NCBI GenBank assembly: GCA_029776125.1
Contig: JARVJS010000048.1
Location: 1-22,261, forward strand
DNA length: 22,261 nucleotides
Reading direction: 5' to 3'
Source: Nitrososphaeria archaeon
Lineage (GTDB): Archaea > Thermoproteota > Nitrososphaeria > JACIWG01
The notes beneath the pieces are model-generated. The model was given only the letters and a program-made list of their open reading frames with translations. It searched no databases and was not told where the DNA came from. Of this stretch, positions 7,061-14,675 are shown piece after piece. The number at the start of each line of letters is the position of its first letter. The stretch's first letter is position 1. A program made the position numbers and the translations under genes.

Positions 7061-7525
7061 TTGCCTAAGTTTGGATATAGTTTCCAAGTGGAGGATCCAC
7101 TACTGTATGTTAGAGCTAGTGCTAGGGAAGTTAATATCTCTCCAAAGCATGCAAGAGAAATATGCGCTGCTATAAAGGGTTTAACTATTTCTAAGGCAAG
7201 AAAGTTGCTCGAAGACGTTATCAGGAAAAATGTTGCCATACCTTATAGGAGATATCATCGTAAGGTTCCACATAAGTCCTCTACTAAAGGTTATCCTGCG
7301 GGTGGTTATCCAATAAAGGCTTCCAAAGTTTTTCTTAAGCTTTTAGACAATTTAGAGAATAATGCATCATTTAAAGGTATGAATGTTGAAAATGTAGTCA
7401 TTGTTCACGCAAGTGCTTATAAGGGAATTGTTATAAAAGATTATATTCCGCGAGCCTTCGGGCGTTCTTCACCAAACTTTCATGTATTAGTTCATATAGA
7501 ACTTGTTGGAAGGGAGGTGTCATAG
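7061..7525 (+). CDS. rpl22: ribosomal protein L22 (uL22)
   Basis: uL22 spans the large subunit, and its beta hairpin forms part of the exit-tunnel constriction. The 154-residue product shows VRASAREVNISPKHAREICAA (the conserved N-terminal helix region), RKVPHKSS and GYPAGGYPIKASK, and YIPRAFGRSSPNF, the tunnel hairpin. The start is uncertain. TTG 7061 was chosen because GGTG at 7051-7054 lies about 6 nt upstream and the protein then begins MPKFGYS, like other archaeal L22. GTG 7052 and TTG 7034 are in frame too. The next gene, rps3, starts 5 nt after the stop. Confidence 0.94.
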   Translation: MPKFGYSFQVEDPLLYVRASAREVNISPKHAREICAAIKGLTISKARKLLEDVIRKNVAIPYRRYHRKVPHKSSTKGYPAGGYPIKASKVFLKLLDNLENNASFKGMNVENVVIVHASAYKGIVIKDYIPRAFGRSSPNFHVLVHIELVGREVS

Positions 7526-7530
7526 GGATC

Positions 7531-8196
7531 ATGTCTACCCAAATAGAACGTTCGCCTGTTAAAAAAATACTAAATAAGCAATTGATGTTCGCTAACTTAG
7601 ACGAATTTCTAGAAGAGAGTTTAAAGGATGCGGGATATGGTGGTGTTGAAATTTCGGAAGGACCCTTAGGCGTTAGGCTCACAATATATGTTACACGGCC
7701 TGGACTTGTTATTGGAAGAAAGGGTATGGGTATTAAAGAGTTAACTGATAAGCTTTCTTCAAAATTTAATCTCGACAATGTCCAAATTTCTGTTGCAGAA
7801 ATTGAAGTCCCAGAACTCAATCCAAGAGTCATTTGTGAACGAATAGCCAGTTCAATGGAAAAAGGAACTCCCTTTAGGAGAACAGCTGTCTGGGCCCTTA
7901 ATCAAATAATGAATGCGGGTGCTTTTGGTGCGGAGATTGTGATTTCTGGTAAGATTAGGAGTGAACGTGCGCATTATCAAAAGTTTGTTGCTGGAGTTGT
8001 ACCAAAAAGTGGTGAAGTTTCAAGAGTTGCTGTTTTAAAGGCCACTCGCAGTGTTCTTTTGAAGGCGGGTTTGTTTGGTGTTAAGGTTAAAATAGCCTTA
8101 AAGGAGAAGGTTATTCCAGAATATGTTTTAAAGCAAGAAGTCGAGTTAAAGGAGGGTGAGTCTGTTGAAAGTGTTAAAGATGAAGGAGCTGCTTAA
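7531..8196 (+). CDS. rps3: ribosomal protein S3 (uS3)
   Basis: uS3 lies at the mRNA entry channel of the small subunit. The 221-residue product has an N-terminal KH type-2 domain with the GRKG loop (G62-G65 within RPGLVIGRKGMGIKEL) and the C-terminal S3 domain containing RRTAVWALNQIMNAGAFGAE and ISGKIRSERA. The C-terminal tail is acidic (VELKEGESVESVKDEGAA), as often in archaeal S3. ATG 7531 follows the rpl22 stop by 5 nt. Its 3' end overlaps the rpl29 start by 32 nt, so the two are probably translationally coupled. Confidence 0.96.
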   Translation: MSTQIERSPVKKILNKQLMFANLDEFLEESLKDAGYGGVEISEGPLGVRLTIYVTRPGLVIGRKGMGIKELTDKLSSKFNLDNVQISVAEIEVPELNPRVICERIASSMEKGTPFRRTAVWALNQIMNAGAFGAEIVISGKIRSERAHYQKFVAGVVPKSGEVSRVAVLKATRSVLLKAGLFGVKVKIALKEKVIPEYVLKQEVELKEGESVESVKDEGAA

Positions 8197-8392
8197 TCTC
8201 TCTATGGAAGAATTAGATAAGCGTATTATTGAGCTTAAGAGTGAATATCATCGACTAATAGGTTTATCTAGGCGAGGATTGCTTAAAAAGGAAACAGGGT
8301 CCATAAAAAGTATTAGAAGAAATATAGCAAGGCTTGAAACTGCTAAAAGATTAAAACAGCTAAATTTGGTTAAAGGTGAGAAAGTTAAATGA
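8165..8392 (+). CDS. rpl29: ribosomal protein L29 (uL29)
   Basis: uL29 is a small two-helix protein packing against uL23 at the tunnel exit. With TTG 8165 as start the product is 75 residues: MKVLKMKELLNLSMEELDK, then ELKSEYHRLIGL and a basic C-terminal helix with RRNIARLETAKR, exactly the L29 pattern. TTG 8165 was chosen because GGAGGGTGA at 8151-8159 leaves a 5-nt spacer, whereas GTG 8156 would lie inside that site. The gene overlaps the end of rps3 and its stop overlaps the Rpp29 start (ATGA). Confidence 0.94.
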   Translation: MKVLKMKELLNLSMEELDKRIIELKSEYHRLIGLSRRGLLKKETGSIKSIRRNIARLETAKRLKQLNLVKGEKVK

Positions 8393-8658
8393 TAAATTCA
8401 ACAAACATAATTTATCATGAATTAATATGTCTAGACGCTAGGGTTGTCGATTCAAAAGTTAGAAGCTTAATAGGATTAAGTGGGAAGGTTGTTATGGAAA
8501 CAAGAAATATGTTGTACTTAGATGATGGTAAGAAAGTTCGCGCGATACCTAAAAAAGTAAGTTTATTTGAATTCATACTGCCTTCAGGGCAAGCAATAAA
8601 ACTTCTAGGTGCCTCTATTATTGGCCGCCCTGAAAATCGTTTATCCAAAATGAGGTGA
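8389..8658 (+). CDS. rnp1: RNase P protein component Rpp29 (Pop4)
   Basis: Rpp29 is an archaeal/eukaryotic RNase P subunit that works with Rpp21 to help the RNA bind pre-tRNA and remove its 5' leader. The 89-residue product is a compact Sm-like beta barrel: NIIYHELICLDARVVDS, GLSGKVVMETRNMLYL and KKVSLFEFILPSGQAIKLLG are typical, ending in a short GRPENR segment. Length and location between rpl29 and rps17 match the usual archaeal arrangement and place tRNA maturation under ribosomal operon control. The ATG overlaps the rpl29 stop. Confidence 0.93.
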   Translation: MINSTNIIYHELICLDARVVDSKVRSLIGLSGKVVMETRNMLYLDDGKKVRAIPKKVSLFEFILPSGQAIKLLGASIIGRPENRLSKMR

Positions 8659-8663
8659 TTTTG

Positions 8664-8990
8664 TTGAAAAATATCGGCCTTCCGGTTAAGCCTCCTGAAA
8701 AAACCTGTAATGACCCACTTTGTCCTTTCCATGGGCGCTTATCTGTTAGAGGAATTCTTCAAGAAGGAAAAGTGGTTAGTTGTAAAGCTAAAAACTTGGT
8801 TGTAGTCGAAAAGGAGCTCGTTCGTTTTTCTAAAAAGTATAATAGGTATTATAAAGTAAGGAAGAAGATTCATGCCAGGCTTCCAGATTGTTTACATGCT
8901 GAACTTGGAGATAATGTTCTGTTAGCTGAATGTAGACCTTTATCAAAAACGGTTTCATTTGTTGTTATAGAAAATAGGGGTGGTAAATAA
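8664..8990 (+). CDS. rps17: ribosomal protein S17 (uS17)
   Basis: uS17 is an OB-fold primary 16S rRNA-binding protein. The 108-residue product has the archaeal N-terminal block PPEKTCNDPLCPFHGRLSVRG, the core VVVEKELVRFSKKYNRYY with RRxK-like basic strands, and the LAECRPLSKTVSFVV end. TTG 8664 is preferred over TTG 8661 and GTG 8655: GGTGA at 8654-8658 then has the 5-nt spacer seen across this window, and GTG 8655 is part of that site. The stop shares one base with the rpl14 ATG. Confidence 0.94.
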   Translation: MKNIGLPVKPPEKTCNDPLCPFHGRLSVRGILQEGKVVSCKAKNLVVVEKELVRFSKKYNRYYKVRKKIHARLPDCLHAELGDNVLLAECRPLSKTVSFVVIENRGGK

Positions 8991-9424
8991 TGTCTACAAA
9001 ATCGAGAGCTGTTTCAGCAAAAGGTGCACAAGAATTTAAACCCTACATAACTCGAGCTATCCCTGTGAATGCTGTGATAAATTGTGCAGATAATACTGGT
9101 GCTAAAACATTAAGGGTTGTCCAGGTTCTACAGTATAAAGGTCGACTCGGAAGGTATCCTGCTGCATCTGTTGGTGATAAAATTAATGTTGTAGTTAAAA
9201 AGGGTCCCCCTGATATGAAAAAACAAGTTTTTCCCGCTGTAGTAATAAGGCAGAAGTATCCAATAAGAAGGTTCTCAGGTGTCAGAATATCCTTTGAAGA
9301 TAATGCTGCAATACTAATAACTCCAGAAGGTGAAGTTAAAGGTACTGAAATAAAGGGGCCTGTCGCCTCAGAGGCTGCTGAAAGGTGGCCCCGAATTGCC
9401 AGTCTTTCGTCAATGATAATTTAA
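8990..9424 (+). CDS. rpl14: ribosomal protein L14 (uL14)
   Basis: uL14 is on the intersubunit face of the large subunit, where it bridges to 16S rRNA and contacts the anti-association factor aIF6. The 144-residue product shows ALPVNAVINCADNTGAK-like sequence (AIPVNAVINCADNTGAKTL here), KINVVVKKGPPDMKK and FEDNAAILITPEGEVKGTEI, and the conserved PVASEAAERWPRIASLS end typical of archaeal members. GGGGTGG at 8977-8983 precedes ATG 8990 by 6 nt. Confidence 0.96.
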   Translation: MSTKSRAVSAKGAQEFKPYITRAIPVNAVINCADNTGAKTLRVVQVLQYKGRLGRYPAASVGDKINVVVKKGPPDMKKQVFPAVVIRQKYPIRRFSGVRISFEDNAAILITPEGEVKGTEIKGPVASEAAERWPRIASLSSMII

Positions 9425-9435
9425 GGTGGAATCCT

Positions 9436-9813
9436 ATGTACTCAACAAAACCCTCTAAGGTTAGAAAAAGGATCTTGAATGCGCCTTGGCATATAAAGAA
9501 TAAAATGTTAAATGCTCGTTTGTCTGATGAACTGCGCTCAAAATATGGTGTTAAAACTGTGCGTGTCAGAAAAGGTGATTCTGTTAAAATTGTTAGAGGT
9601 GAATTTGCAGGAGTTGAAGGTAAAGTGACTTCTGTAGACCTTAAAACTGGAAGAATTACTGTAGAAGGTGTTTTTAGAGAGAATATTCGAGGAGAGCAAG
9701 TTCCAGTAAAAATACATGCTTCGAAGATAATTATCACCTCATTAAATCTAGAGGACAAGCTTAGAAAAGAAAAGATTGAGACAAAAGCTAGAAAAGTGGA
9801 GGTGGCTCAATGA
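9436..9813 (+). CDS. rpl24: ribosomal protein L24 (uL24)
   Basis: uL24 is an assembly-initiating large-subunit protein near the tunnel exit. The 125-residue product has the archaeal N-terminal segment PSKVRKRILNAPWHIKNK, a KOW motif (VRKGDSVKIVRGEFAGVEGK) and the VPVKIHASKIIITSL strand. ATG 9436 was taken as the start because AAGGTGG at 9423-9429 precedes it and archaeal L24 proteins begin here; the frame extends upstream only over the rpl14 end. A basic C-terminal tail follows the KOW domain. Confidence 0.95.
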   Translation: MYSTKPSKVRKRILNAPWHIKNKMLNARLSDELRSKYGVKTVRVRKGDSVKIVRGEFAGVEGKVTSVDLKTGRITVEGVFRENIRGEQVPVKIHASKIIITSLNLEDKLRKEKIETKARKVEVAQ

Positions 9814-10544
9814 TGGGAAGTATGGGTTCATCCAGACACATGAAGAGAAGTGCTGCTCCATCTTTTTGGAAAATTCCTAGGAAGCTTGGTCAATTTACAG
9901 TTAAACCATCTCCTGGTCCTCATCCTATCAATGAAAGTTACTCTTTAGCAGTTCTTTTGAGGGATGTGTTAAAGGTTGTTAAAAGCATGAGGGAAGCAAG
10001 ATATGTAATAAATTCGGGGAAGGTTCTAATTGATGGCGTTATTAGGTACGATAAAAAGTTTCCTGTTGGATTAATGGATGTAATATCTATACCATCAATA
10101 AACAAGGTTTACCGTATGCTTCCATCTAAAAAGGCTATGCTATTCCCGCAAGAGATAGATCTGGAGTCTGCAAAATTTAAACTTTGCAAAGTAAAGTCTA
10201 AAAATAAGGTTAAATCGAATAAATTTTCCTACGGCTTACATGATGGTAGAACAATTTTATCTGAAAACGATTTAGGTCTCAATGTTGGTGATAGTGTTCT
10301 TATAACAATTCCAGAAGGAAAATTTGTTAACAAAGTAAAATTAGAAAAAGGATCCCTTGTCCTTTTCTTAAAAGGGAAGCATATCGGTAAAATTGGTGTT
10401 GTAAAAGACATAATAAAAGGTACATTTACTTCAGAAAAGTCTGCAGAAGTTGATGTGGAAGGAGAAACTGTTAGAGTTCCATTAAGTGCGATATTAGCCG
10501 TAGGCAAAGATAAGCCTATATTGTCTATTGGAGTGGGTGGCTAA
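9810..10544 (+). CDS. rps4e: ribosomal protein S4e (eS4)
   Basis: eS4 is a small-subunit protein found only in archaea and eukaryotes. The 244-residue product has the conserved basic start HMKRSAAPSFWKIPRK and the TVKPSPGPHPINES segment, an S4-type RNA-binding domain (REARYVINSGKVLIDGVIR), the KFPVGLMDVISIP stretch, a central beta domain with LHDGRTIL, and a C-terminal KOW motif (GKHIGKIGVVKDI). The start is ATG 9810, overlapping the rpl24 stop, or ATG 9813, which has the better spacing from GGAGGTGG at 9798-9805. The difference is one residue. Confidence 0.95.
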   Translation: MMGSMGSSRHMKRSAAPSFWKIPRKLGQFTVKPSPGPHPINESYSLAVLLRDVLKVVKSMREARYVINSGKVLIDGVIRYDKKFPVGLMDVISIPSINKVYRMLPSKKAMLFPQEIDLESAKFKLCKVKSKNKVKSNKFSYGLHDGRTILSENDLGLNVGDSVLITIPEGKFVNKVKLEKGSLVLFLKGKHIGKIGVVKDIIKGTFTSEKSAEVDVEGETVRVPLSAILAVGKDKPILSIGVGG

Positions 10545-10546
10545 TT

Positions 10547-11071
10547 ATGTCTCTTCAACTTGTCGAAAATCCTATGAAAAGAATTTTTGTTCATAAAGTT
10601 GTATTAAATATAGGTGTGGGCCGTTCAGGAGAAGCTGTAGAAAAGGCTAAGGCCGTACTTAAGCAAATAAGTGGCCAAGAACCGAAACTAACTTACGCAA
10701 AAAAGACGATAAGAGACTTTGGAATTAGAAAAGGTGAAGCCATTGGGGTAAAAGTTACATTAATGAAGAAAAGGGCTATAGACGTTTTAAAAAAGCTTTT
10801 ACTTGTAAAGGGTCTAAAACTTTCCTCTTCCTCATTTGATAATGAAGGTAATGTTTCCTTTGGCATCAAGGAGCACATTGAAATACCTGGCATAAAATAT
10901 GACCCTGAATTAGGCATATTTGGCCTAGATGTTTGTATAAAATTAGAACGTCCCGGATATCGAGTTGAAAGAAGAAGGCGCTGTCCATCTAAGGTTGGCA
11001 AATCTCATAGGGTTAATAAAGAAGACGCCATCAAATTTATGAAAGAAATGTTTAATGTGGAGGTGGTCTAG
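10547..11071 (+). CDS. rpl5: ribosomal protein L5 (uL5)
   Basis: uL5 binds 5S rRNA and contacts the P-site tRNA in the central protuberance. The 174-residue product shows NPMKRIFVHKVVLNIGVGRSG, LTYAKKTIRDFGIRKGEAIG and FGIKEHIEIPGIKYDPELGI, all hallmark L5 blocks, and GLDVCIKLERPGYRVERRRR near the end. GGTGG at 10536-10540 is 6 nt before the ATG. It follows rps4e by 2 nt, and the rps14 ATG begins 1 nt after its stop. Confidence 0.96.
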   Translation: MSLQLVENPMKRIFVHKVVLNIGVGRSGEAVEKAKAVLKQISGQEPKLTYAKKTIRDFGIRKGEAIGVKVTLMKKRAIDVLKKLLLVKGLKLSSSSFDNEGNVSFGIKEHIEIPGIKYDPELGIFGLDVCIKLERPGYRVERRRRCPSKVGKSHRVNKEDAIKFMKEMFNVEVV

Positions 11072-11072
11072 G

Positions 11073-11237
11073 ATGGTAAAAATTAGACATGGGAAGCCTA
11101 GAAAGTTTGGAAAGGGTTCCAGAATATGTAGAAGATGCGGAGCTTATGGTCCAGTAATACAAATGTATAATCTCTTTTACTGCCGTCAGTGTTTTAGAGA
11201 GATCGCTGAAAAGCTTGGCTTTAGAAAATATGAGTAG
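11073..11237 (+). CDS. rps14: ribosomal protein S14 (uS14), zinc-binding
   Basis: uS14 is a small-subunit head protein close to uS3. The 54-residue product has the four zinc ligands of the archaeal/eukaryotic C+ form: Cys19 and Cys22 in CRRCGAYG, Cys37 and Cys40 in CRQCFRE. The end KLGFRKYE is typical. ATG 11073 was chosen because archaeal S14 proteins begin near this MVKIRHGKPRKFGKGS and GGAGGTGG lies just upstream in the rpl5 tail; the frame is also open upstream from ATG 11055, but that region is rpl5 coding sequence. Confidence 0.95.
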   Translation: MVKIRHGKPRKFGKGSRICRRCGAYGPVIQMYNLFYCRQCFREIAEKLGFRKYE

Positions 11238-11247
11238 GTGAATGATG

Positions 11248-11640
11248 ATGCCTGCAAAGAACGTAATCGCAAACCTTTTCTCAACAATATACAACAATGA
11301 ACTTAGACGTAAAAAAGAGTGTATAATTTCTCCTACCTCAAACCTTGCAAGAGAGATTCTAAGAATACTTCAAAAGTATGGGTACATAGGTGAATTTGAG
11401 CAGATTGATGATGGTCGTGGTGGGAAATTTAGAGTTCAGCTTCTTGGACGGATAGTAAGGTGTGGTGTTATCTCGCCAAGATTTAGTGTAAAGAAAGACG
11501 AATATGACCTTTGGGAAAGGAAGTATCTTCCAGCATTTAACTATGGTATATTGATTGTAACAACACCTGAAGGTGTAATGTCGCAGGTTGAAGCTAAACA
11601 GAAAGGTTTAGGCGGAAAGCTTTTAGGATATGTTTATTAG
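11248..11640 (+). CDS. rps8: ribosomal protein S8 (uS8)
   Basis: uS8 binds the central domain of 16S rRNA early in assembly. The 130-residue product has the N-terminal domain with NLFSTIYNNELRRKKECII and LRILQKYGYIGEFEQIDDGR, and the C-terminal RNA-binding end in which VTTPEGVMSQVEAKQKGLGG is typical of archaeal S8. Three in-frame ATG codons lie at 11242, 11245 and 11248. The last was chosen because GGTGA at 11237-11241 then has a 6-nt spacer. Confidence 0.95.
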   Translation: MPAKNVIANLFSTIYNNELRRKKECIISPTSNLAREILRILQKYGYIGEFEQIDDGRGGKFRVQLLGRIVRCGVISPRFSVKKDEYDLWERKYLPAFNYGILIVTTPEGVMSQVEAKQKGLGGKLLGYVY

Positions 11641-11650
11641 GTGAATGCCT

Positions 11651-12172
11651 ATGGCCGAGCAAATAATCGAAGTACCAGAAAATTTATCTGTCAAGTTTGA
11701 AAATAATTTATTATATGTTAAAGGTCCTTTAGGTCAATTGAGTAAGGATTTTTCTAAAATAAAGGTTAACATATCTGTTAATTCAAACAAGATAAAATTG
11801 TCATCATACAGCGATAAAAGGAAAGATATTGCAGTTTTAGGAACAGCGGTATCTATAATAAAAAATATGTTTCATGGTGTAACTAAAGGATACACGTATA
11901 AACTTAAGGTTGTTTCAGCCCACTTTCCTGTTTCTATTAAGGTAAAAGGTAATGAGGTTCATATTGAAAACTTTTATGGCGAAAAGCACCCTCGAATTGC
12001 AAAGATTGTAGGCTCCTGTCAGGTTAGTGTTGAAGGTGATGATGTAATTGTTAAAGGGATATCTAAAGAGGATGTGGGTCAGACTGCAGCAAATATTGAA
12101 CGTGCAACAGTTGTAAAGCGAAAGGATCAAAGGGTCTTTCTAGATGGGGTGTACCTATATGAGCGAAGTTAG
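11651..12172 (+). CDS. rpl6: ribosomal protein L6 (uL6)
   Basis: uL6 lies near the factor-binding site and the sarcin-ricin loop. The 173-residue product is two tandem L6 domains, with IEVPENLSVKFENNLLYVKGPLG at the start (split here: IEVPENLSVK, then LLYVKGPLG), MFHGVTKGYTYKLKVVSAHFP at the domain junction, and GDDVIVKGISKEDVGQTAAN near the end. ATG 11651 is preferred to ATG 11645 since GGTGA at 11640-11644 is then 6 nt away. The 3' end overlaps rpl32e by 14 nt. Confidence 0.95.
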   Translation: MAEQIIEVPENLSVKFENNLLYVKGPLGQLSKDFSKIKVNISVNSNKIKLSSYSDKRKDIAVLGTAVSIIKNMFHGVTKGYTYKLKVVSAHFPVSIKVKGNEVHIENFYGEKHPRIAKIVGSCQVSVEGDDVIVKGISKEDVGQTAANIERATVVKRKDQRVFLDGVYLYERS

Positions 12173-12548
12173 TTTAAGGAAAAATATTGTAAAAAGAAGG
12201 AAACCTAAATTTGTTAGGCCAGAATCTTGGAGATATGTTCGTATAAAGACAAATTGGAGGAGGCCAAAGGGTATAGACCATAAAGTTAGAAAGGAGTACA
12301 AAGGTTGGCCTGCTAGAGTAAAAGTTGGATATGGTTCCCCAAAGGCTATAAGAGGCCTTCACCCTTCTGGCTTTAAAGAAGTGCTTGTTCACAATATACA
12401 AGAACTTTTAAAGTTGGATCCCAAAATTGAGGTTGCACGAATAGCTCATACAGTTGGTACAAAAAAACGGATTGAAATATTTGAAAAGGCTAAAGAGTTA
12501 GGCATACGTGTGCTTAATCCTGTGAGGTTGAAGAAAGTTGAATCTTAA
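12159..12548 (+). CDS. rpl32e: ribosomal protein L32e (eL32)
   Basis: eL32 is a large-subunit protein found in archaea and eukaryotes but not bacteria. The 129-residue product has the signature RRKPKFVRPESWRYVRIKTN, WRRPKGIDHKVRKEYKGWP, the GYGSPKAIRGLHPSGFKEV motif and the IAHTVGTKKRIEIFEKAKEL helix. ATG 12159, preceded by GGGGTG, gives the expected length; the in-frame ATG at 12144 lies upstream of that site. It overlaps rpl6 by 14 nt and the rpl19e start by 11 nt. Confidence 0.95.
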   Translation: MSEVSLRKNIVKRRKPKFVRPESWRYVRIKTNWRRPKGIDHKVRKEYKGWPARVKVGYGSPKAIRGLHPSGFKEVLVHNIQELLKLDPKIEVARIAHTVGTKKRIEIFEKAKELGIRVLNPVRLKKVES

Positions 12549-12966
12549 AAGTAAAAAGGAATTAGTTGCAAGAACTTTAGGTGTGGGTGTTTCTAGAGTG
12601 AAGCTTATGCCGGAGGCTGCAGAACGTATAAGTGACGCTATAACTAGAGATGAGATACGCTCACTTGTGGAACAAAAAGCTATCATAATCCTACAGAAAA
12701 AAGGTGTATCTAGGTCACGTGTAAAGAAATGTAAACGTTCTGGTCCTGGTTCTAGAAAGGGTTCCAAAGGTGCTAGGCAAGGTAAGAAAGATTTGTGGGT
12801 TAAAAAGGTTAGAGCCTTACGAAGGCATCTAAAGTATTTATTGGAGCACGGGATAATAAGTAAAGAAAATTACAAGAAACTATATCTTTGGATTAAAGGA
12901 GGCCAGATTAGAACAGTTAAAAGGTTAGATGAAATTGCGAGAGAAATGGGTAGGCGAGGTGAATAG
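12538..12966 (+). CDS. rpl19e: ribosomal protein L19e (eL19)
   Basis: eL19 is an archaeal/eukaryotic large-subunit protein whose long helix forms an intersubunit bridge. The 142-residue product begins MNLKSKKELVARTLGVGVSR, has the SDAITRDEIRSLVEQKAI segment, the basic GVSRSRVKKCKR-SGPGSRKGSKGARQGKKDLW linker and a helical C-terminus (RRHLKYLLEHGIISKENY, YLWIKGGQI). The start is TTG at 12538, preceded by GTGAGGT; no in-frame ATG would keep the conserved beginning. It overlaps the end of rpl32e by 11 nt. Confidence 0.95.
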   Translation: MNLKSKKELVARTLGVGVSRVKLMPEAAERISDAITRDEIRSLVEQKAIIILQKKGVSRSRVKKCKRSGPGSRKGSKGARQGKKDLWVKKVRALRRHLKYLLEHGIISKENYKKLYLWIKGGQIRTVKRLDEIAREMGRRGE

Positions 12967-12968
12967 GT

Positions 12969-13562
12969 TTGGCTAAACAGTATATTCAAATTTTTAGAAG
13001 GAAGCGTGAGGGAAAAACAAATTATCATGTGCGAAAGAAGATTCTTTTAAGTAGGCTTCCCTTCCTTGTAGTTAGAATATCAAATAAGAATGCAATCCTA
13101 CAAGTTGCTAAGGCTGAAATCGAAGGCGATCGAGTTATAGCGTCAGTTCATACAAGACAGCTTATAAAATTTGGCTGGCCCTTTTCTAGAAAGAATACTC
13201 CTGCATGCTATTTAGCTGGGCTTATGCTTGGGTTAAAAGCAAAAAATAAAATTAATTCGGATGTAATTGTCTACCTTGGCGTTACTCCATATGTTAATGG
13301 TTCAAGGGTGACTGCTGCAATTAAAGGTGTGCTGGATGCAGGTTTAAATGTAAGAGCTGATCCTGAAACTTTCCCTAGCGAAGAAAGAATAAGAGGAGAA
13401 CATATAATTGAATATGCAAAGAAGCTTAAAACAACAGACTTTTCTCTTTATGCTAAACGATTTTCAAACTATGTAAGGGAAGGATTGAATGTTGAAGATA
13501 TGGCTAAAATATTTGAGGAAGTTAAACAAAAAATAGTTAAAAGTGGAGGTGTAATAAGATGA
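12969..13562 (+). CDS. rpl18: ribosomal protein L18 (uL18)
   Basis: uL18 binds 5S rRNA together with uL5 in the central protuberance. The 197-residue product has the archaeal form: RRKREGKTNYHVRKKILLSR, LPFLVVRISNKNAILQV, then FGWPFSRKNTPACYLAGLM and GVLDAGLNVRADPETFPSEE. The longer C-terminal extension compared with bacteria is present. The start is TTG 12969, with GAGGTGA at 12956-12962 and a 6-nt spacer. It ends in an ATGA overlap with rps5. Confidence 0.95.
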   Translation: MAKQYIQIFRRKREGKTNYHVRKKILLSRLPFLVVRISNKNAILQVAKAEIEGDRVIASVHTRQLIKFGWPFSRKNTPACYLAGLMLGLKAKNKINSDVIVYLGVTPYVNGSRVTAAIKGVLDAGLNVRADPETFPSEERIRGEHIIEYAKKLKTTDFSLYAKRFSNYVREGLNVEDMAKIFEEVKQKIVKSGGVIR

Positions 13563-14185
13563 GTGTAGAGGAAGGTGTAAAGGAAGCACTAAAATCTTGG
13601 TCTCCCAAAACTAAGTTGGGTAAACTGGTTGCAGAAGGCAAAATAACAGATTTGCACGAAGTTTTCGAGCTAGGCTATAAAATAAAGGAACCTGAAATCG
13701 TAAAAAGTCTTGTAAGCGGCATTACTACAGAAGTTGTTGGTGTCACTGTTGTCCAGAAGCAGACTGATGCGGGTGAAATAACAAAATTTAGAGTTGTACT
13801 CGCAGTAGGTGACAGAAATGGGTGGTTTGGTGTTGGCTCAGGTAAGGCTTCCACTATGCGTGTGGCTGTGGATAAGGCTACAAACGATGCATTACTTAAA
13901 ATTATTCCTGTAACATTAGGTTGTGGAAGTTGGGAATGTAGATGCAATCAACCACATTCGATTCCCTTTAAGGTTTCTGGAAAATGTGGAAGTGTACGAA
14001 TTGAACTTATTCCAGGTCCAAGGGGTCTTGGACTTGTTGCAGGTGAAAATATTAAAAAACTTCTCTCACTTGCTGGTGTAAAGGATGTTTGGACAAGAAC
14101 TTATGGTGCAACTAGTACCTATCCTTCTATAGCGTATGCTGTCTATGATGCTCTAAAAAATCTTCATAATTTTGTGCTGGGGTGA
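13559..14185 (+). CDS. rps5: ribosomal protein S5 (uS5)
   Basis: uS5 lies at the mRNA entry channel and contributes to decoding accuracy and helicase activity. The 208-residue product has an archaeal N-terminal extension (WSPKTKLGKLVAEGKITDLHE), the double-stranded RNA-binding-like domain (RVVLAVGDRNGWFGVGSGKA) and the C-terminal S5 domain (RIELIPGPRGLGLVAG, KDVWTRTYGATSTYPSIAYA). GGAGGTG at 13545-13551 stands 7 nt before ATG 13559, which overlaps the rpl18 stop. Confidence 0.96.
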   Translation: MSVEEGVKEALKSWSPKTKLGKLVAEGKITDLHEVFELGYKIKEPEIVKSLVSGITTEVVGVTVVQKQTDAGEITKFRVVLAVGDRNGWFGVGSGKASTMRVAVDKATNDALLKIIPVTLGCGSWECRCNQPHSIPFKVSGKCGSVRIELIPGPRGLGLVAGENIKKLLSLAGVKDVWTRTYGATSTYPSIAYAVYDALKNLHNFVLG

Positions 14186-14191
14186 GATTTG

Positions 14192-14656
14192 TTGTCTCAA
14201 CTTTTAGTGGTTAGAATTAGAGGTACAATAAATGTTAGGTATGACATCAAGAAAACTCTTGAACTTCTAAGATTGAAAAGAAGGTACAGTGCAACTATTG
14301 TGCCAAAAAACGAATATTATTTAGGTATGCTCCATAAGGCTAAAGATTATATTGCATGGGGTGAAATTGATTTTGAAACTGCAAAGCAGCTTATATTAAA
14401 AAGAGGTAAAACTGTAGGCGGTAAACCTGTGGACGATTCTATTGCAAAAATTGAAGGTTTCAACAATGTAGATGAATTGGTCAAGGCTATAGTTGATGGT
14501 GTAAAAAAATTTTCGGAACTTAAAGTGATTAAGCCCTACTTTTATCTTGCTCCGCCAAAAGGAGGCTTTAAAAGGTCAACTAAAAGATCATATCAGTATA
14601 AGGGTGTTTTAGGCGAAAATAAAGAAATATTGTCCATTGTTGCAAGAATGATTTGA
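14192..14656 (+). CDS. rpl30: ribosomal protein L30 (uL30)
   Basis: uL30 is a large-subunit protein; archaeal and eukaryotic forms are about twice as long as bacterial ones, as here (154 residues). The start LLVVRIRGTINVRYDIKKTL and LLRLKRRYSATIVPKNEYY are the conserved ferredoxin-like part, followed by LHKAKDYIAWGEID and a C-terminal KPYFYLAPPKGGFKRSTKR. TTG 14192 was chosen over TTG 14189 since GGTGA at 14181-14185 is then 6 nt away. Unusually, the following gene is not rpl15 but a small heat-shock protein. Confidence 0.95.
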   Translation: MSQLLVVRIRGTINVRYDIKKTLELLRLKRRYSATIVPKNEYYLGMLHKAKDYIAWGEIDFETAKQLILKRGKTVGGKPVDDSIAKIEGFNNVDELVKAIVDGVKKFSELKVIKPYFYLAPPKGGFKRSTKRSYQYKGVLGENKEILSIVARMI

Positions 14657-14675
14657 TACTTTAGGGTAATGTCTT

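Noticed and set aside
7431..7832. 133-codon minus-strand frame over rpl22/rps3
   Set aside because: Shadow of two conserved ribosomal genes, with no motif and no promoter.
8156..8196. Rare-start variants of rpl29 beginning at GTG 8156
   Set aside because: That GTG is part of the Shine-Dalgarno sequence GGAGGGTGA; TTG 8165 restores the conserved L29 beginning.
9336..9758. 140-codon minus-strand frame over rpl14/rpl24
   Set aside because: Antisense to conserved ribosomal genes; composition typical of a reverse reading.
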